Origin: Pseudomonadota bacterium
GTDB taxonomy: Bacteria > Pseudomonadota > Gammaproteobacteria > Burkholderiales > Thiobacillaceae
Length of the DNA stretch: 64,000 nucleotides
Reading direction: 5' to 3'
Assembly: GCA_021802555.1 (NCBI GenBank)
Contig: JAJZRU010000004.1
Coordinates: 1-64,000 of the forward strand
A program made the translations under genes and the position numbers. The first letter of the stretch is position 1. Each line of letters opens with the position of its first letter. The notes below the pieces were generated by a model. That model made no database searches, was not told the DNA's origin, and saw nothing but the letters and a program-made list of their open reading frames with translations. Shown here one piece after another: positions 38,680-49,146 of this stretch.

Positions 38680-38866
38680 CTCCCCTGCGGTGTTCGAGGC
38701 CGGCCGCACATTCTCTGAACCAATGCATGCGTGCAAGGTTGCGGCAACATCCGGCGCGGGCGTGCGCGTGACACGTTTCATGTGCCCGAAGCGCCTGCCG
38801 CCGCGACCATCTTGAACCCCCGGTTCAAGAGTACGCGGCCGACACGGCACAGGCGGGGGAATCATT
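38680..38866 (+). ncRNA. ssrS: 6S RNA
   Basis: Between zapA and fthC lies a sequence that can fold as a long interrupted hairpin. The 5' arm CTCCCCTGCGGTGTTCGAGG (from about 38680) pairs with the 3' arm near ACGGCACAGGCGGGGGAATC (to about 38866). The conserved CTTGAACCCCCGGTTCAAG hairpin of 6S RNA is present near 38812-38830. 6S RNA imitates an open promoter and inhibits sigma-70 RNA polymerase in stationary phase. A TAGACT box at 38669-38674 is a likely -10. Ends are approximate. Confidence 0.9.
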
Positions 38867-38878
38867 CTGCGACCCGAT

Positions 38879-39487
38879 TTGATCCGCGATAAAGCATCCT
38901 TGCGGCGCCGCTTTCGCCAGGCGCGCGCCGCCCTGCCCCCGACTGCACGCCGCACCGCTGCCCGCGCCGCCCTGCGCATCGCGCTGCGCCACGGCCTGCT
39001 GCTCAAGGGCAGGCGCTGGGGCTTCTATCTGCCCGTGAACGGGGAGTTCGACGTCCTGCCGCTGCTCAACCAGGCGCTGTGGATGGGCAAGCACTGCTAC
39101 CTTCCCGTGATACCAAAACATCCCGGCCGGCCGCTGCGATTCGTGCGCCTGGATGGGCGCCAGAACGTGGGCAAGAACCGCTATGGCATCGCCGAGCCGC
39201 ATGGCCGGCGGGTGCCGGTGCGCCATTTGGAAGTGCTCATCCTGCCCTTGGTGGCCTTCGATGACATGGGCCAGCGCCTGGGCATGGGCGGCGGCTATTA
39301 CGACGCCACCCTGGCGCACCAGCGGCGCACGGGATGGCCGCGCCCCTGGCGCCTGGGTCTGGCCTACGAATGCCAGCGCGCCGAGGCGCTGCCTGCAGAG
39401 CCCTGGGACATCGGCCTCAACGCCCTGCTCAGCGAAGTTGGCTTGCGCCGCTTTCGCACCATAAGCCCTCAGACCTCGCCCAAATAG
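38879..39487 (+). CDS. fthC: 5-formyltetrahydrofolate cyclo-ligase
   Basis: The 202-residue protein converts 5-formyl-THF to 5,10-methenyl-THF using ATP. It has RRRFRQARAAL at the N-terminus and, toward the C-terminus, LEVLILPLVAFDDMGQRLGMGGGYYDATL, the family hallmark. The start is TTG at 38879 directly after the 6S RNA; no good upstream RBS is visible, so an internal start is possible. The last 19 nt overlap livF on the opposite strand. Confidence 0.92.
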   Translation: MIRDKASLRRRFRQARAALPPTARRTAARAALRIALRHGLLLKGRRWGFYLPVNGEFDVLPLLNQALWMGKHCYLPVIPKHPGRPLRFVRLDGRQNVGKNRYGIAEPHGRRVPVRHLEVLILPLVAFDDMGQRLGMGGGYYDATLAHQRRTGWPRPWRLGLAYECQRAEALPAEPWDIGLNALLSEVGLRRFRTISPQTSPK

Positions 39488-40179
39488 GCTGCCTGCACGG
39501 CCGGATCGGCGGCCAGTTCCGTGGCCGGGCCGGAGAGCGTCGCCGCGCCGTGTTCCAGCACATAGCCGCGCTGGCAAACCTTGAGCGCAAGGCGGGCGTT
39601 CTGCTCCACCAGCAGCAGGCTCACCCCGCGCGCGATGATCTGGCCGATGATGCCGAACACGGTCTGCACCATCACCGGGGCCAATCCCATGCTGGGCTCG
39701 TCGAGCATGAGCAGGCGCGGCTGGCTCATCAAGGCCCGCCCCAGGGCCAGCATCTGCTGCTCACCCCCGGAAAACAGACCGGCTTTCTGGGTCTTGCGTT
39801 CGGCCAGGCGCGGCAGCAGGGAAAACACCTGTTCCAGATCATCTTTGACCGCATGCCGGTCGCGGCGCGCGTAAGCGCCCATCTGCAGGTTTTCCAGCAC
39901 CGTCATGCGCGGGAAGATGCCGCGTCCTTCCGGCACCAGGGTCAGCCCCAGGCGCGCGATTTCGTGCGCCGGCCGGCCACCCAGGCGATGGCCATCGAAC
40001 TGGATGGCGCCCTGCGCCGGCAGCAGCCCGGCCAGCGCCTTCAAGGTCGTGGTCTTGCCGGCGCCGTTGGCGCCGATGAGGCACACCGCCTCGCCCTCGT
40101 CCACGCGCAAATCCAGGCCCTGCACCGCCCGGATGCGGCCGTAGGCGACGCGCAACTGTTCCACCGCCAGCAAGCTCAA
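39469..40179 (-). CDS. livF: Branched-chain amino acid ABC transporter ATP-binding protein LivF
   Basis: The 236-residue ATPase has Walker A GANGAGKTTTLKAL, the ABC signature FSGGEQQMLALGRALM, Walker B LLMLDEPSMGLAP and H-loop region. LivF is the second ATPase of the Liv importer. TTG 40179 overlaps the livG stop (TTGA), giving the standard start MSLLAVEQLRVAYG. The 3' end overlaps fthC. It is the last gene in the livKHMGF operon. Confidence 0.94.
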   Translation of the reverse strand: MSLLAVEQLRVAYGRIRAVQGLDLRVDEGEAVCLIGANGAGKTTTLKALAGLLPAQGAIQFDGHRLGGRPAHEIARLGLTLVPEGRGIFPRMTVLENLQMGAYARRDRHAVKDDLEQVFSLLPRLAERKTQKAGLFSGGEQQMLALGRALMSQPRLLMLDEPSMGLAPVMVQTVFGIIGQIIARGVSLLLVEQNARLALKVCQRGYVLEHGAATLSGPATELAADPAVQAAYLGEV

Positions 40180-40940
40180 GACGCCGCCTCCATGCCCAGA
40201 TAGGCGGCGATGACCTGGGGATCCTGGCGCACCTGCGCGGGGGCACCCTCGGCGATCTTGACGCCGAAATCCAGCACCATGACGCGGTCGCACAGCTTCA
40301 TCACCAGGCCCATGTCATGTTCGATGAGAAACAGCGTGAGCCCGTCCGCGCGCAAACTCAACAGCAATTCGCGCAAGCCCTGCTTCTCGCCGGCGTTCAT
40401 GCCGGCGGCGGGCTCGTCCAGGGCCAGCAATTTAGGGTCGGTGGCCAGCGCGCGGGCGATCTCCAGGCGGCGCTGGTCGCCGTAGGGGAGATGCTGGGCC
40501 AGCGCCCCGCCGTGGCGCGCGATACCCACGCGCTCCAGCAGCGCGTGCGCGCGTGCGCGGGTGTCGGCCTCTTCCCGGCGCGTCGCCGCCGTGCCCAGCA
40601 CCGCGCCGAAAACGCCGCTCCCGGTGCGCACATGGCGCCCTACCATGACGTTTTCCAGGGCGGTCATGTTGCCGAACAGGCGGATGTTCTGGAAAGTGCG
40701 CGCCAGACCGAAGCGCACGATCTCATGCGGCGCACGCCCCAGGAGGCTCCGGCCGTCCAGTTCCAGCGTTCCGGTATCGGGCGTGTACAGCCCGGTGAGG
40801 CAGTTGAACAAGCTGGTCTTGCCCGCGCCATTGGGCCCGATGAGGCCGAAGATCTCGCCGCGCCGCACGGCGAAATCGACCTCGGACAAGGCCTTGAGAC
40901 CGCCGAAGCGCTTGCACAGGCCGCGGGCGCCGAGCATCAT
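40176..40940 (-). CDS. livG: Branched-chain amino acid ABC transporter ATP-binding protein LivG
   Basis: The 254-residue ATPase has Walker A LIGPNGAGKTSLFNCL, the Q-loop FQNIRLFGNMT, signature LPYGDQRRLEIARAL and Walker B LLALDEPAAGMN. The Liv-type C-terminal helix ends VIAAYLGMEAAS. It overlaps livM and livF in 4-nt junctions. Liv importers take up Leu/Ile/Val, and some family members take other amides or urea. Confidence 0.95.
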   Translation of the reverse strand: MMLGARGLCKRFGGLKALSEVDFAVRRGEIFGLIGPNGAGKTSLFNCLTGLYTPDTGTLELDGRSLLGRAPHEIVRFGLARTFQNIRLFGNMTALENVMVGRHVRTGSGVFGAVLGTAATRREEADTRARAHALLERVGIARHGGALAQHLPYGDQRRLEIARALATDPKLLALDEPAAGMNAGEKQGLRELLLSLRADGLTLFLIEHDMGLVMKLCDRVMVLDFGVKIAEGAPAQVRQDPQVIAAYLGMEAAS

Positions 40941-42034
40941 CGGCGCGCGTCGAACAGGCTGGCCTGTTCCTGTTCCGCGACGTCGCCGGTGGCGGAGAAC
41001 TCGCGCTGGCGGCGGCGCGACGGCCACAGGCCGGCGGGACGGAATCGCATCATGAGCACCAGGGCCAGGCCGAACAGCAGCATGCGCAGATCGGCCGGAT
41101 CCACCACCACGCGCCCCAGCACGTGGCGCTGCAGATCGCCCACGTAGCGCAGCGCTTCCGGCAGCACGGTGAGCAGCACCGCGCCCAGGATGACGCCGGG
41201 AATGTGCCCCATGCCGCCCAGCACGATCATGCACAGGATCATGATGGACTCCATGAGATTGAACGATTCCGGGCTGACGAAGCCCTGGAAGCTGGCGAAC
41301 AGCCCGCCCGCCAGGCCGCCGAAGGACGCGCCCATGGCGAAGGCCAAGAGCTTGATGTTGCGCGTGGGTACGCCCATGGCCTCGGCTGCCACCTCGTCCT
41401 CGCGGATCGCCACCCAGGCGCGGCCGATGCGGGAATTCTCCAGGCGCAGCGAAATGAACACCACCACCAGCATGCAGATCAGGAAAAGGTAGTAATACAG
41501 CACGGTGCTGGGAACGCTCATCCCCAGCAGCTCGTGCCGGCGCCCGAGCGAGAAGCCGCCGATGTGCACGGCATCGATGGCGGTGATGCCCTGCGGGCCG
41601 TTGGTGATGTTGACGGGCGCGTCGAGGTTGTTGAGGAAGATGCGGATGATCTCGCCGAAGCCCAGGGTGACGATGGCCAGGTAATCGCCGCGCAGGCGCA
41701 GCGTCGGCGTGCCGAGCAGGATGCCGAACAGGGCGGCAAGCGCCGCACCCAAGGGCAGGGTGGCCCAAAACGGCCAATGGATGCCGAACTGCGGCGAAGC
41801 CAGCAATGCATACAGATAAGCGCCCACGCCGTAGAAGGCGATGTAGCCCAGATCCAGCAGGCCGGCATAGCCCACCACGATATTGAGGCCCAGCGCCAGC
41901 ATGGCGTAGAGCAGGGCGAAATCCAGCACGCGCACCCAATAGGGGCCGAGCAGGCCGTCCAGCGCGAAGGGCAGCACCGCCAGTCCCAGTCCCAAAGCCA
42001 GAGCGGCCAGCCAGGCCCGCTTACGCGCGTTCAA
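40937..42034 (-). CDS. livM: Branched-chain amino acid ABC transporter permease LivM
   Basis: The 365-residue permease has eight to nine hydrophobic segments. The conserved LNIVVGYAGLLDLGYIAFYGVGAYLYALL and the long cytoplasmic loop with SRIGRAWVAIREDEVAAEAMGV, the Liv-type coupling EAA-like motif, are present. It overlaps livH by 14 nt and livG by 4 nt. Confidence 0.95.
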   Translation of the reverse strand: MNARKRAWLAALALGLGLAVLPFALDGLLGPYWVRVLDFALLYAMLALGLNIVVGYAGLLDLGYIAFYGVGAYLYALLASPQFGIHWPFWATLPLGAALAALFGILLGTPTLRLRGDYLAIVTLGFGEIIRIFLNNLDAPVNITNGPQGITAIDAVHIGGFSLGRRHELLGMSVPSTVLYYYLFLICMLVVVFISLRLENSRIGRAWVAIREDEVAAEAMGVPTRNIKLLAFAMGASFGGLAGGLFASFQGFVSPESFNLMESIMILCMIVLGGMGHIPGVILGAVLLTVLPEALRYVGDLQRHVLGRVVVDPADLRMLLFGLALVLMMRFRPAGLWPSRRRQREFSATGDVAEQEQASLFDARR

Positions 42035-42944
42035 CCACCCGCTCCCCCAGCAAGCCCGACGGGCGGAACACCAGCACGAGGATCAGCACGAAGAAGGCGA
42101 ACACGTCCTGGTAGTTGCTGCCGAGAAATCCGCCCGTGAGCTGGCCGATGTAGCCCGCACCCAGGCTTTCGATCAGGCCCAGCAGCAGCCCGCCCAGCAT
42201 GGCGCCGGCGATGTTGCCTATGCCGCCCAGCACGGCCGCGGAAAAGGCCTTGAGCCCCAGCAGAAAGCCCATGTAGTACTGCGCCTGGCCGTAATTGGCG
42301 GCCACCAGCACGCCGGCCACGGCGGCCAGCGCCGAGCCGATGGCAAAGGTCGCGGCCACCACGGCGTTGACGTTCACTCCCATGAGCTGCGCCACCGGCT
42401 GGGACTGGGCGATGGCGCGCATGGCCCGTCCCAGCCGGGTGTGCTTGACCAGCAGGGTGAGCGCCAGCATGAGCAGCACGGTGGTGATGAGGATGATGAT
42501 TTGCACGTCAGTAACATGGGCGCCGAGGATGCGATGTTCGCCCTGGGGAAACACCGGCGGGAAGGGGATGTATTGCTTGCCCCAGATCATCATGGCGATG
42601 TTCTGCAGCAGAATGGACATGCCGATGGCGGTAATCAACGGCGCCAGCCGCGGCGCGCGGCGCAGCGGCCGGTAGGCGAAGCGTTCGATGCCCAGGCCCA
42701 GCAGCATGCAGGCCGCGATGGCGGCCAGCATCGCCAGCACGATCAGCGGCAGAGCCGGCAGGCCCGCCGCCAGCCCCAGGCCGATGACGCTGATGGCCAC
42801 CATGGCACCCATCATGGTGACCTCGCCGTGGGCGAAATTGATCAGCTCCAGGATGCCGTACACCATGGTGTAGCCCAGGGCCACCACGGCATAAATGCTG
42901 CCCAGCACCAGGCCGTTGAGGATCTGCTGCGCCAGGATGTCCAC
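42021..42944 (-). CDS. livH: Branched-chain amino acid ABC transporter permease LivH
   Basis: The 307-residue permease starts QQILNGLVLGSIYAVVALGYTMVYGILELINFAHGEVTMMGA, the hallmark LivH N-terminus. Further motifs are TRLGRAMRAIAQSQPVAQLMGVNVN, a coupling loop, and FSAAVLGGIGNIAGAMLGGLLLG. It pairs with LivM to form the channel. It follows the substrate-binding protein gene by 10 bp. Confidence 0.95.
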   Translation of the reverse strand: MDILAQQILNGLVLGSIYAVVALGYTMVYGILELINFAHGEVTMMGAMVAISVIGLGLAAGLPALPLIVLAMLAAIAACMLLGLGIERFAYRPLRRAPRLAPLITAIGMSILLQNIAMMIWGKQYIPFPPVFPQGEHRILGAHVTDVQIIILITTVLLMLALTLLVKHTRLGRAMRAIAQSQPVAQLMGVNVNAVVAATFAIGSALAAVAGVLVAANYGQAQYYMGFLLGLKAFSAAVLGGIGNIAGAMLGGLLLGLIESLGAGYIGQLTGGFLGSNYQDVFAFFVLILVLVFRPSGLLGERVVERA

Positions 42945-42954
42945 GGCAGCGCGA

Positions 42955-44094
42955 TCAGTGTTTCTGGAAAGTCTGCAGAGGCACCCAGGCGCCTTTCTGC
43001 ACCTGGTAGAGCGTGATGGCGCCCTGGGTCAGGTCGCCATTGGCGTCGAAGCGTATGGGCCCCGTCACGCCCTGATAATCCGTCTGGCGCAGCACGGGGA
43101 GGAAGGTCTTCGGATCGGCGGAGCCGGCCTTCTCCATGGCGCCCGCCAGCACATACACCGCATCGTAGGCGTAGGGCGCGTATTGCTGGATGGGCCCGTA
43201 CTTGGCGGTGTACTTGGCCTGGAATTCGGGTCCCTTGGGCATTTTGCCTATGGGCAGCCCGGGGGTGCTGGCATACGCGCCTTCGGCGGCCGGCCCCGCC
43301 AGGGTGATGAACTGCGGCGTGCGCACGCCGTCGCCGCCGAGGAATTTGGCGCTGATGCCCAACTGGCGCATCTGCCGGATCATCGGCCCGGCCTGCGGAT
43401 CCATGCCGCCGAAGAACACCAGATCGGGTTTTTTCGCCTTGATGTTGGTGAGTATCGCCATGAAGTCGGTGGAATGGTCGGTGGTGTATTCGCGGTCCAC
43501 CACGTCGGCGCCCAGCGCCTTCACGGTGCGCTCGAACTGGTCGGCCAGCCCCTGGCCATAGGCGGTGCGGTCATCGATGATGGCGATGCGATGGGCGCCC
43601 AGGGTCTTCACCGCGAAGTCGCCCAGCACCGTGCCCTGCTGGGCATCGTTGGCCATGACGCGGAAGGCGGTGTCGAAGCCCTGGTGGGTGTATTTGACCG
43701 CCGTCGCCGAAGGCGATATCTGCGCAATGCCGGCCTGGTAGTAGATGCGCGAGGCGGGAATGGTGGTGCCGGAGTTCATGTGGCCGATGACCGCGGCCAC
43801 GCCGTCGTCGACCAGGCGCTGCGCGACGTTGGTGGCGGTCTTGGGGTCGGCCTGGTCGTCTTCGGCGAGCAGACGGAAGGTCACCGGCTTGCCGCCGATC
43901 TGCGGATGGCCGGCATTGATTTCGTCGACTGCCAGACGGGCGCCGTTGGCCATGTCCTGGCCCAGCTGCGCCTGCGGGCCGGTCAGCGGAGCGGCCAGGC
44001 CGATTTTCACGACATCGCCCCCCTGGTCGGAGGCTTTATGGCCGCATCCGGTCAGAAACAGGGCGGCGCACACGGCAAGGCTTAGCGCTTTCAC
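42955..44094 (-). CDS. Branched-chain amino acid ABC transporter substrate-binding protein (LivK type)
   Basis: The 379-residue protein has a lipoprotein-like signal (LSLAVCAALFLTGCGHKAS, lipobox Cys17). The Peripla_BP_6 domain reads VKIGLAAPLTGPQAQLGQDMANGARLAVDEINA, with GVAAVIGHMNSGTTIPASRIY and YAYDAVYVLAGAMEKAG. It delivers branched-chain amino acids (or related compounds) to LivHMGF. The lipobox suggests it is anchored, which is common for these proteins when they are not free periplasmic. It is the first gene of the operon. Confidence 0.92.
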   Translation of the reverse strand: MKALSLAVCAALFLTGCGHKASDQGGDVVKIGLAAPLTGPQAQLGQDMANGARLAVDEINAGHPQIGGKPVTFRLLAEDDQADPKTATNVAQRLVDDGVAAVIGHMNSGTTIPASRIYYQAGIAQISPSATAVKYTHQGFDTAFRVMANDAQQGTVLGDFAVKTLGAHRIAIIDDRTAYGQGLADQFERTVKALGADVVDREYTTDHSTDFMAILTNIKAKKPDLVFFGGMDPQAGPMIRQMRQLGISAKFLGGDGVRTPQFITLAGPAAEGAYASTPGLPIGKMPKGPEFQAKYTAKYGPIQQYAPYAYDAVYVLAGAMEKAGSADPKTFLPVLRQTDYQGVTGPIRFDANGDLTQGAITLYQVQKGAWVPLQTFQKH

Positions 44095-44150
44095 GGGAGA
44101 GGCTACGGGAAGGTGACAAACGCAAAAATCTTACACCAGGGCGCGCGCCT

Positions 44151-44184
44151 GACGAAAAAAAACCGGCGCGCAGCCGGCTTTTCT
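44151..44184 (-). terminator. Rho-independent terminator downstream of the cytochrome c gene
   Basis: On the minus strand AAGCCGGC, loop TGCGC, then GCCGGTTTTTTTTT forms a GC-rich stem followed by a T-run of nine. It lies about 28 bp past the stop at 44212 and upstream of the liv operon start, insulating the two leftward units. Confidence 0.8.
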
Positions 44185-44211
44185 CCGAGCGGCCGACGCC
44201 CCAGCAGTGCC

Positions 44212-44520
44212 TTACAGGCTGAGGATCCAGGCGACGATCTGCTTGGCATCCTCCGGGCTGACCTGCGGGTTGGGCGGCATCACGGAACCCGGCCCCCAGG
44301 CGCCCTGGCTGCCATGCAGCACTTTCTGCACCAGCATGTCCTCGGCGCCCTTCTGCCCCTTGAAGCGCGCGGCCACGCTCTTGAAGGCAGGGCCGACGAT
44401 TTTGTTGTTGACGCTGTGGCAGGACAGGCAGGCGTTCTTCTGCGCCAAAGCCATGCCGTCCGCATGGGCCCAGCCAGACAGGGCCAGAGAGAGGGCGACA
44501 AACAGCGGTGCGAATTTCAT
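44212..44520 (-). CDS. Small periplasmic c-type cytochrome
   Basis: The 102-residue protein has a signal peptide (MKFAPLFVALSLALSGWAHAD), one heme-binding CLSCH motif at 31-35 and the axial Met in GSVMPPNP. The ending DAKQIVAWILSL is typical of cytochrome c-551/c-552-type class I cytochromes. It would shuttle electrons in the periplasm. The partner oxidase or reductase is not in this window. Confidence 0.92.
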   Translation of the reverse strand: MKFAPLFVALSLALSGWAHADGMALAQKNACLSCHSVNNKIVGPAFKSVAARFKGQKGAEDMLVQKVLHGSQGAWGPGSVMPPNPQVSPEDAKQIVAWILSL

Positions 44521-44637
44521 GATGGCTCCTGAGAGGGTGATGCGGATCAAAAATTAATAAAAAATTAATAAGATGGCAAGGAAATGCGGCCTTGATACAA
44601 ACGCAGCCTAGCGGTCATTGGTTACCAAAACATTGCC

Positions 44638-46605
44638 TCAATTGTTGCTCACTTGTTGCAGGAATTGGAGCAAAGGGTCGATATGCTCGAACGTCGGCAG
44701 GCAGCGCGCGCCCTCGCACACCTGCGCGCCGCTGACACCGGGCGCCATGAGAGCCTGCGGCAGAGCTTCATCCGGCAGCACGTAAAGGGCATCGCGCGCG
44801 GCCATCTGCGCTTCCAGCGCCGGCCGCCAGGCTGCGGCGGCGCCGCGCAGCAGTATCTGGCGCGGCGGCGCCAACTCGTCTGCCAGCACGCGCAGCAGGC
44901 TGGCATGGGCCGCCAGCGCCTGGGCCAGCGAGCCGGCGGCATCCTGCAGACAGCGTTGCGCCGCTTCCAGGTAGCGCGCCTCGCCGAGCAGATGCCCCAG
45001 CCTTTGCAGGCCGCGCGCGGCCACGGCGGCGCCGGCGGGCGTGGCCTGGTCATAAACGCTCTTGGGCCGCTGGATGAGCGCCTCGTGATCGTCGCTGGTG
45101 AAGAAAAAGCCGCCGCGCTCCCGGTCCTCGAAATGCGCAAGCAGCAGCTCGGCCAAGGCCTGGGCCCAGTACAAATCCTGCGCGCGGAAACGCGCCTGGA
45201 GCAGTTCCAGCAGCGCGTCCAGCATATAAGCGTGGTCGTCCAGATAGGCGTTGAGCTTGGCGCTGCCGTCCTTGCAAACCGCCAGCAATCGCCCGTCGCG
45301 CCACGCCTCGCGCCGCAGGAAATCCGCCGCGGCGCAGGCCATGTCCAGCCAGTCGGGGCGGGCAAACACGCGTGCGGCGCACGCCAGGCCGGCGATCATC
45401 AGGCCGTTCCAGGCGGTGAGGATTTTCTCGTCGCGCCCCGGCACTACACGCTGAGAGCGCGCGGCGAACAGCTTGGCGCGGGCGGCTTCCAGCAGAACCG
45501 CGTCCGCCGTCGGCCCGCGCGCCTGCAAGTGCCATGCATGGTTTTCAAAATTGGGCGGCCTGTCCAGGCCGAAATGCGCGGCCGCCACGGCGTATTCGCG
45601 CGCGTCCAAAACTTGTCGGGCGATATCCGGCGTCCACACATAGAAGCGCCCTTCGTGGCTCTCGGAATCCGCATCCTGGGCGCTGTAAAAGCCACCCTCG
45701 GGCGCCGTCATCTCGCGCGCCAGCCAGTCCACCGTGGCCTCGGCCGCGGACTGGAAGCGCACAGCGCCGGTCAGGCGAAAGGCGCGCGCCAGGATGCCCA
45801 GCAACGGCCCATTGTCGTAGAGCATCTTTTCGAAATGGGGGATTTCCCAGCGCTCGTCCACGGAGTAGCGGAAAAACCCGCCGCCCAGATGATCGAACAA
45901 GCCGCCGCCCAGCATGTTCTCCAGCGTGAACAGGGCGCGCGCACGGCCTTCGGCATCGTCGCCCTCGAGCAGAAATTCGAGCTCCGCGGCGCGGGGGAAT
46001 TTCGGTGCCCGTGAGAAGCCGCCCCAGGTGCCGTCGAAAGCGGCCGCCAGGTCCTTCTGCGCCTGAGTCAGCACGGCGCCGTCGGCGCTGCCGCCGGGCG
46101 GCGGCTGCCAGGCGAGCGCTTCCATGAGCGACTGATTCTGTTCCTGCAAAGCGGCGCGGCGCGTGCGGTAGGCGCGCTCCACCTGCATGAGCAGATCGAC
46201 GAAACCGGGCAGGCCATGGCGCGGCCCCTTGGGGAAATAAGTGCCGGCGAAGAAGGGCAACTGATCGGGTGTGAGGAACACCGTGAGCGGCCAGCCGCCC
46301 GCGCGGCGCGCCAGCATCTGATGCGCGGTCTGATAGATTTGATCGAGGTCGGGGCGCTCCTCGCGGTCCACCTTGATGTTGACGAAATGCGCGTTCATGG
46401 CCGCCGCCACCTCGGCGTCCTCGAAGCATTCGTGCGCCATCACATGGCACCAGTGGCAGGTGGAATAGCCGATGGAAAGCAGGATGGGCTTGTCTTCGCG
46501 CCCGGCCTTGTCCAGCGCCTCCGGCCCCCAGGGATGCCAGTCCACGGGGTTGTCGGCGTGCTGGCGCAGATAAGGGCTGGACTCGAAAGCGAGACGGTTG
46601 GGCAT
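44638..46605 (-). CDS. YyaL/SSP411-type thioredoxin-domain protein
   Basis: The 655-residue protein opens with a thioredoxin-like domain ([23 protein letters not shown], then [22 protein letters not shown], with the CHWC site). The remaining part is an (alpha/alpha)6-barrel-like region ([43 protein letters not shown]...). This is the DUF255/spermatogenesis-associated protein 20 family of unknown biochemical role. The start at 46605 is chosen from the family N-terminus [13 protein letters not shown]. It lies 5 bp after the ParA-like gene. Confidence 0.9.
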   Translation of the reverse strand: MPNRLAFESSPYLRQHADNPVDWHPWGPEALDKAGREDKPILLSIGYSTCHWCHVMAHECFEDAEVAAAMNAHFVNIKVDREERPDLDQIYQTAHQMLARRAGGWPLTVFLTPDQLPFFAGTYFPKGPRHGLPGFVDLLMQVERAYRTRRAALQEQNQSLMEALAWQPPPGGSADGAVLTQAQKDLAAAFDGTWGGFSRAPKFPRAAELEFLLEGDDAEGRARALFTLENMLGGGLFDHLGGGFFRYSVDERWEIPHFEKMLYDNGPLLGILARAFRLTGAVRFQSAAEATVDWLAREMTAPEGGFYSAQDADSESHEGRFYVWTPDIARQVLDAREYAVAAAHFGLDRPPNFENHAWHLQARGPTADAVLLEAARAKLFAARSQRVVPGRDEKILTAWNGLMIAGLACAARVFARPDWLDMACAAADFLRREAWRDGRLLAVCKDGSAKLNAYLDDHAYMLDALLELLQARFRAQDLYWAQALAELLLAHFEDRERGGFFFTSDDHEALIQRPKSVYDQATPAGAAVAARGLQRLGHLLGEARYLEAAQRCLQDAAGSLAQALAAHASLLRVLADELAPPRQILLRGAAAAWRPALEAQMAARDALYVLPDEALPQALMAPGVSGAQVCEGARCLPTFEHIDPLLQFLQQVSNN

Positions 46606-46610
46606 GGCAA

Positions 46611-47228
46611 TCAGGCGCCCTGGCGCAGCCAGACCAGCAGCTCCGCCCATTGCGCACGGTCGATTTCCGACTGCGAAGGCGGCAGGTCGAACAGCGTCTT
46701 GCCCTCGAACGCGGCGTTGACGTAGTTCTGCGCCTCGCGCAGATAGCCCAGCACCGGCAGGTCGAGATCGCGCAGAAAACCTTCCAGGGTCGCGGCCGCG
46801 CGCGTACGCGGCGCCATGCGCATGCCCACCACGCCGACGAAGGTCCTGCCCTTGCGCACGGCTTTTTCCGCCGCCAGACTGTGCAGGAAATCGCGGCTGG
46901 CCTGGATGTCGAAGAGCGACGCCGCCACCGGCACGAGCACGCGATGCGCGAGCCGCAAGGCATGGTCGAGGGTCTTGCCGTGCAGGGCCGCCGGAGTGTC
47001 CACCACCAGCCAGCCGGATTTCTTTTCGCTGCCCTGCGCGTCGGCCATCAGGCGGATGGCGGGCAGGTTGGCCGGGCGCCTAGCCAGCCACTGGCTGGCC
47101 GATTTCTGGCGATCGAGATCCAGCAGCTCCACGTCCTCTCCCAGGGAGGCCAACGCGCCGGCGACGTTGGTCGCCAGCGTGGTCTTGCCGCTGCCGCCCT
47201 TGGGATTGAGGATCAGCAAAGCGCGCAT
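46611..47228 (-). CDS. ParA-like ATPase
   Basis: The 205-residue protein has a deviant Walker [20 protein letters not shown] at the N-terminus, [26 protein letters not shown] and the family region [22 protein letters not shown]. It is shorter than chromosomal ParA and lacks a parB neighbour, so it is an orphan of the Mrp/MinD/ParA type. It probably positions some cargo or regulates an unknown process. It lies between ilvD and the YyaL gene, 8 bp after ilvD. Confidence 0.85.
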   Translation of the reverse strand: MRALLILNPKGGSGKTTLATNVAGALASLGEDVELLDLDRQKSASQWLARRPANLPAIRLMADAQGSEKKSGWLVVDTPAALHGKTLDHALRLAHRVLVPVAASLFDIQASRDFLHSLAAEKAVRKGRTFVGVVGMRMAPRTRAAATLEGFLRDLDLPVLGYLREAQNYVNAAFEGKTLFDLPPSQSEIDRAQWAELLVWLRQGA

Positions 47229-47235
47229 GGGAAAC

Positions 47236-49092
47236 TCAATCCTGCCGTTCCACCTGGGACACGTCGCGCACCGCGCCGAAGGCCGCGGATGTGGTCATGG
47301 CGGCATAAGCCCTGAGCGCCGGGCTCACGCCGCGCTCGCGCTGCGCCGGTTTCCAGGCACCGCGGCCGCGGCCTTCCATCAGCTTGCGCCGGCGCTCCAG
47401 TTCGGCCTGGTGCACCACCAGGTCGATGCGGCGCTGCGGAATGTCGATTTCGATGCGGTCGCCTTCCTGCACCAGACCGATGACGCCGCCTTCCGCGGCT
47501 TCGGGAGAGACGTGGCCGATGGACAGGCCCGACGTCCCGCCGGAAAAGCGCCCGTCGGTGATGAGGGCGCAGACCTTGCCCAGGCCCTTGGATTTGAGAT
47601 AGCTGGTGGGGTAAAGCATCTCCTGCATGCCGGGCCCGCCGCACGGACCTTCGTAGCGGATGACGACCACGTCACCCGGCTGCACCCGGTCGCCCAGGAT
47701 GCCTTCCACCGCCGCCTCCTGGCTCTCGAATATGCGCGCCGGCCCGGAAAACTTCCAGATCGATTCGTCCACGCCCGCGGTCTTGACGATGCAACCGTGC
47801 TCGGCCAGATTGCCGTACAACACGGCCAGGCCGCCTTCCTTCGAATAGGCATGCTCCGCATCCCGGATGCAGCCGCCCGCGCGGTCCAGGTCCAGCGTCT
47901 TCCAGCGCTTGTCCTGGCTGAAGGCCGCCTGCGTAGGGACGTTCCCCGGCGCGGCGCGGTAGTAATCGAGCACCTCGCGGTCGGTGCTGCGGCGCACGTC
48001 GAATTTGTCGATCTGCTCGCCCAGGGTCTGGTGCAGCACGGTGGGCAGGTCGCGATGTATCAGCCCGGCGCGGTCCAGCTCCCCGAGGATGGCCATCACG
48101 CCGCCGGCCCGATGCACATCCTCCAGGTGATACAGCTGCGTGGAGGGCGCCACTTTCGCCAGATTGGGCACGCGCCGGCTCATGCGGTCGATGTCCTTCA
48201 TGGTGAAAGGCACGCCGGCCTCATGCGCCGCCGCCAGCAGATGCAGCACGGTGTTGGTGGAGCCGCCCATGGCGATGTCCAGCGCGATGGCATTCTCGAA
48301 AGCCTGGAAACCGGCGATGGAACGCGGCAGCACGGAGGCGTCGTCCTCTTCGTAATAACGCTTGGCCAGCTTGACGATCAAACGGCCGGCGGCGAGGAAC
48401 AGCTTGCCGCGGTCGGCATGCGTGGCCAGCACCGAGCCGTTGCCCGGCAGGGCGAGGCCCAGGGCTTCGGTCAGGCAGTTCATGGAATTGGCCGTGAACA
48501 TCCCCGAGCACGAGCCGCAGGTGGGACAGGCCGAACGCTCCATCTGCATGACATCGGCGTCGCTTTCCTGCGGGTTGGCGGCCGACACCATGGCGTCCAC
48601 CAAATCCAGATGCACGATCTTGCCGTGGATGTTGGCCTTGCCGGATTCCATCGGGCCGCCGGACACGAACACCGTGGGGATGTTCAGGCGCAGCGCCGCC
48701 ATCAGCATGCCGGGCGTGATCTTGTCGCAGTTGGAAATGCATACCAGGGCATCCGCGCAATGCGCGTTGACCATGTACTCCACCGAATCCGCAATCAAAT
48801 CGCGGCTGGGCAGCGAATAGAGCATGCCGCCGTGGCCCATGGCGATGCCGTCGTCCACCGCAATGGTGTCGAATTCCTTGGCCACACCGCCGGCCGCCTC
48901 GATCTCGCGCGCCACCAACTGGCCGAGGTCTTTCAGATGCACGTGGCCCGGCACGAACTGGGTGAAGGAGTTGGCGACGGCGATGATGGGCTTGTCGAAA
49001 TCGCCATCCTTCATGCCGGTGGCACGCCAAAGAGCGCGCGCGCCGGCCATATTGCGGCCGTGGGTGGTGGTGCGGGAACGATAGGCAGGCAT
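47236..49092 (-). CDS. ilvD: Dihydroxy-acid dehydratase
   Basis: The 618-residue enzyme catalyses the third common step in valine/isoleucine synthesis and uses an Fe-S cluster. The motifs [85 protein letters not shown] and the C-terminal [27 protein letters not shown] are all present. It is the first gene of a leftward trio with the ParA-like and YyaL genes and divergent from lgt. Confidence 0.97.
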   Translation of the reverse strand: MPAYRSRTTTHGRNMAGARALWRATGMKDGDFDKPIIAVANSFTQFVPGHVHLKDLGQLVAREIEAAGGVAKEFDTIAVDDGIAMGHGGMLYSLPSRDLIADSVEYMVNAHCADALVCISNCDKITPGMLMAALRLNIPTVFVSGGPMESGKANIHGKIVHLDLVDAMVSAANPQESDADVMQMERSACPTCGSCSGMFTANSMNCLTEALGLALPGNGSVLATHADRGKLFLAAGRLIVKLAKRYYEEDDASVLPRSIAGFQAFENAIALDIAMGGSTNTVLHLLAAAHEAGVPFTMKDIDRMSRRVPNLAKVAPSTQLYHLEDVHRAGGVMAILGELDRAGLIHRDLPTVLHQTLGEQIDKFDVRRSTDREVLDYYRAAPGNVPTQAAFSQDKRWKTLDLDRAGGCIRDAEHAYSKEGGLAVLYGNLAEHGCIVKTAGVDESIWKFSGPARIFESQEAAVEGILGDRVQPGDVVVIRYEGPCGGPGMQEMLYPTSYLKSKGLGKVCALITDGRFSGGTSGLSIGHVSPEAAEGGVIGLVQEGDRIEIDIPQRRIDLVVHQAELERRRKLMEGRGRGAWKPAQRERGVSPALRAYAAMTTSAAFGAVRDVSQVERQD

Positions 49093-49146
49093 GGGAACCG
49101 AAGCACGGGTCTATAATCCACCGGATTCTACCGCACGCCTGCCCCC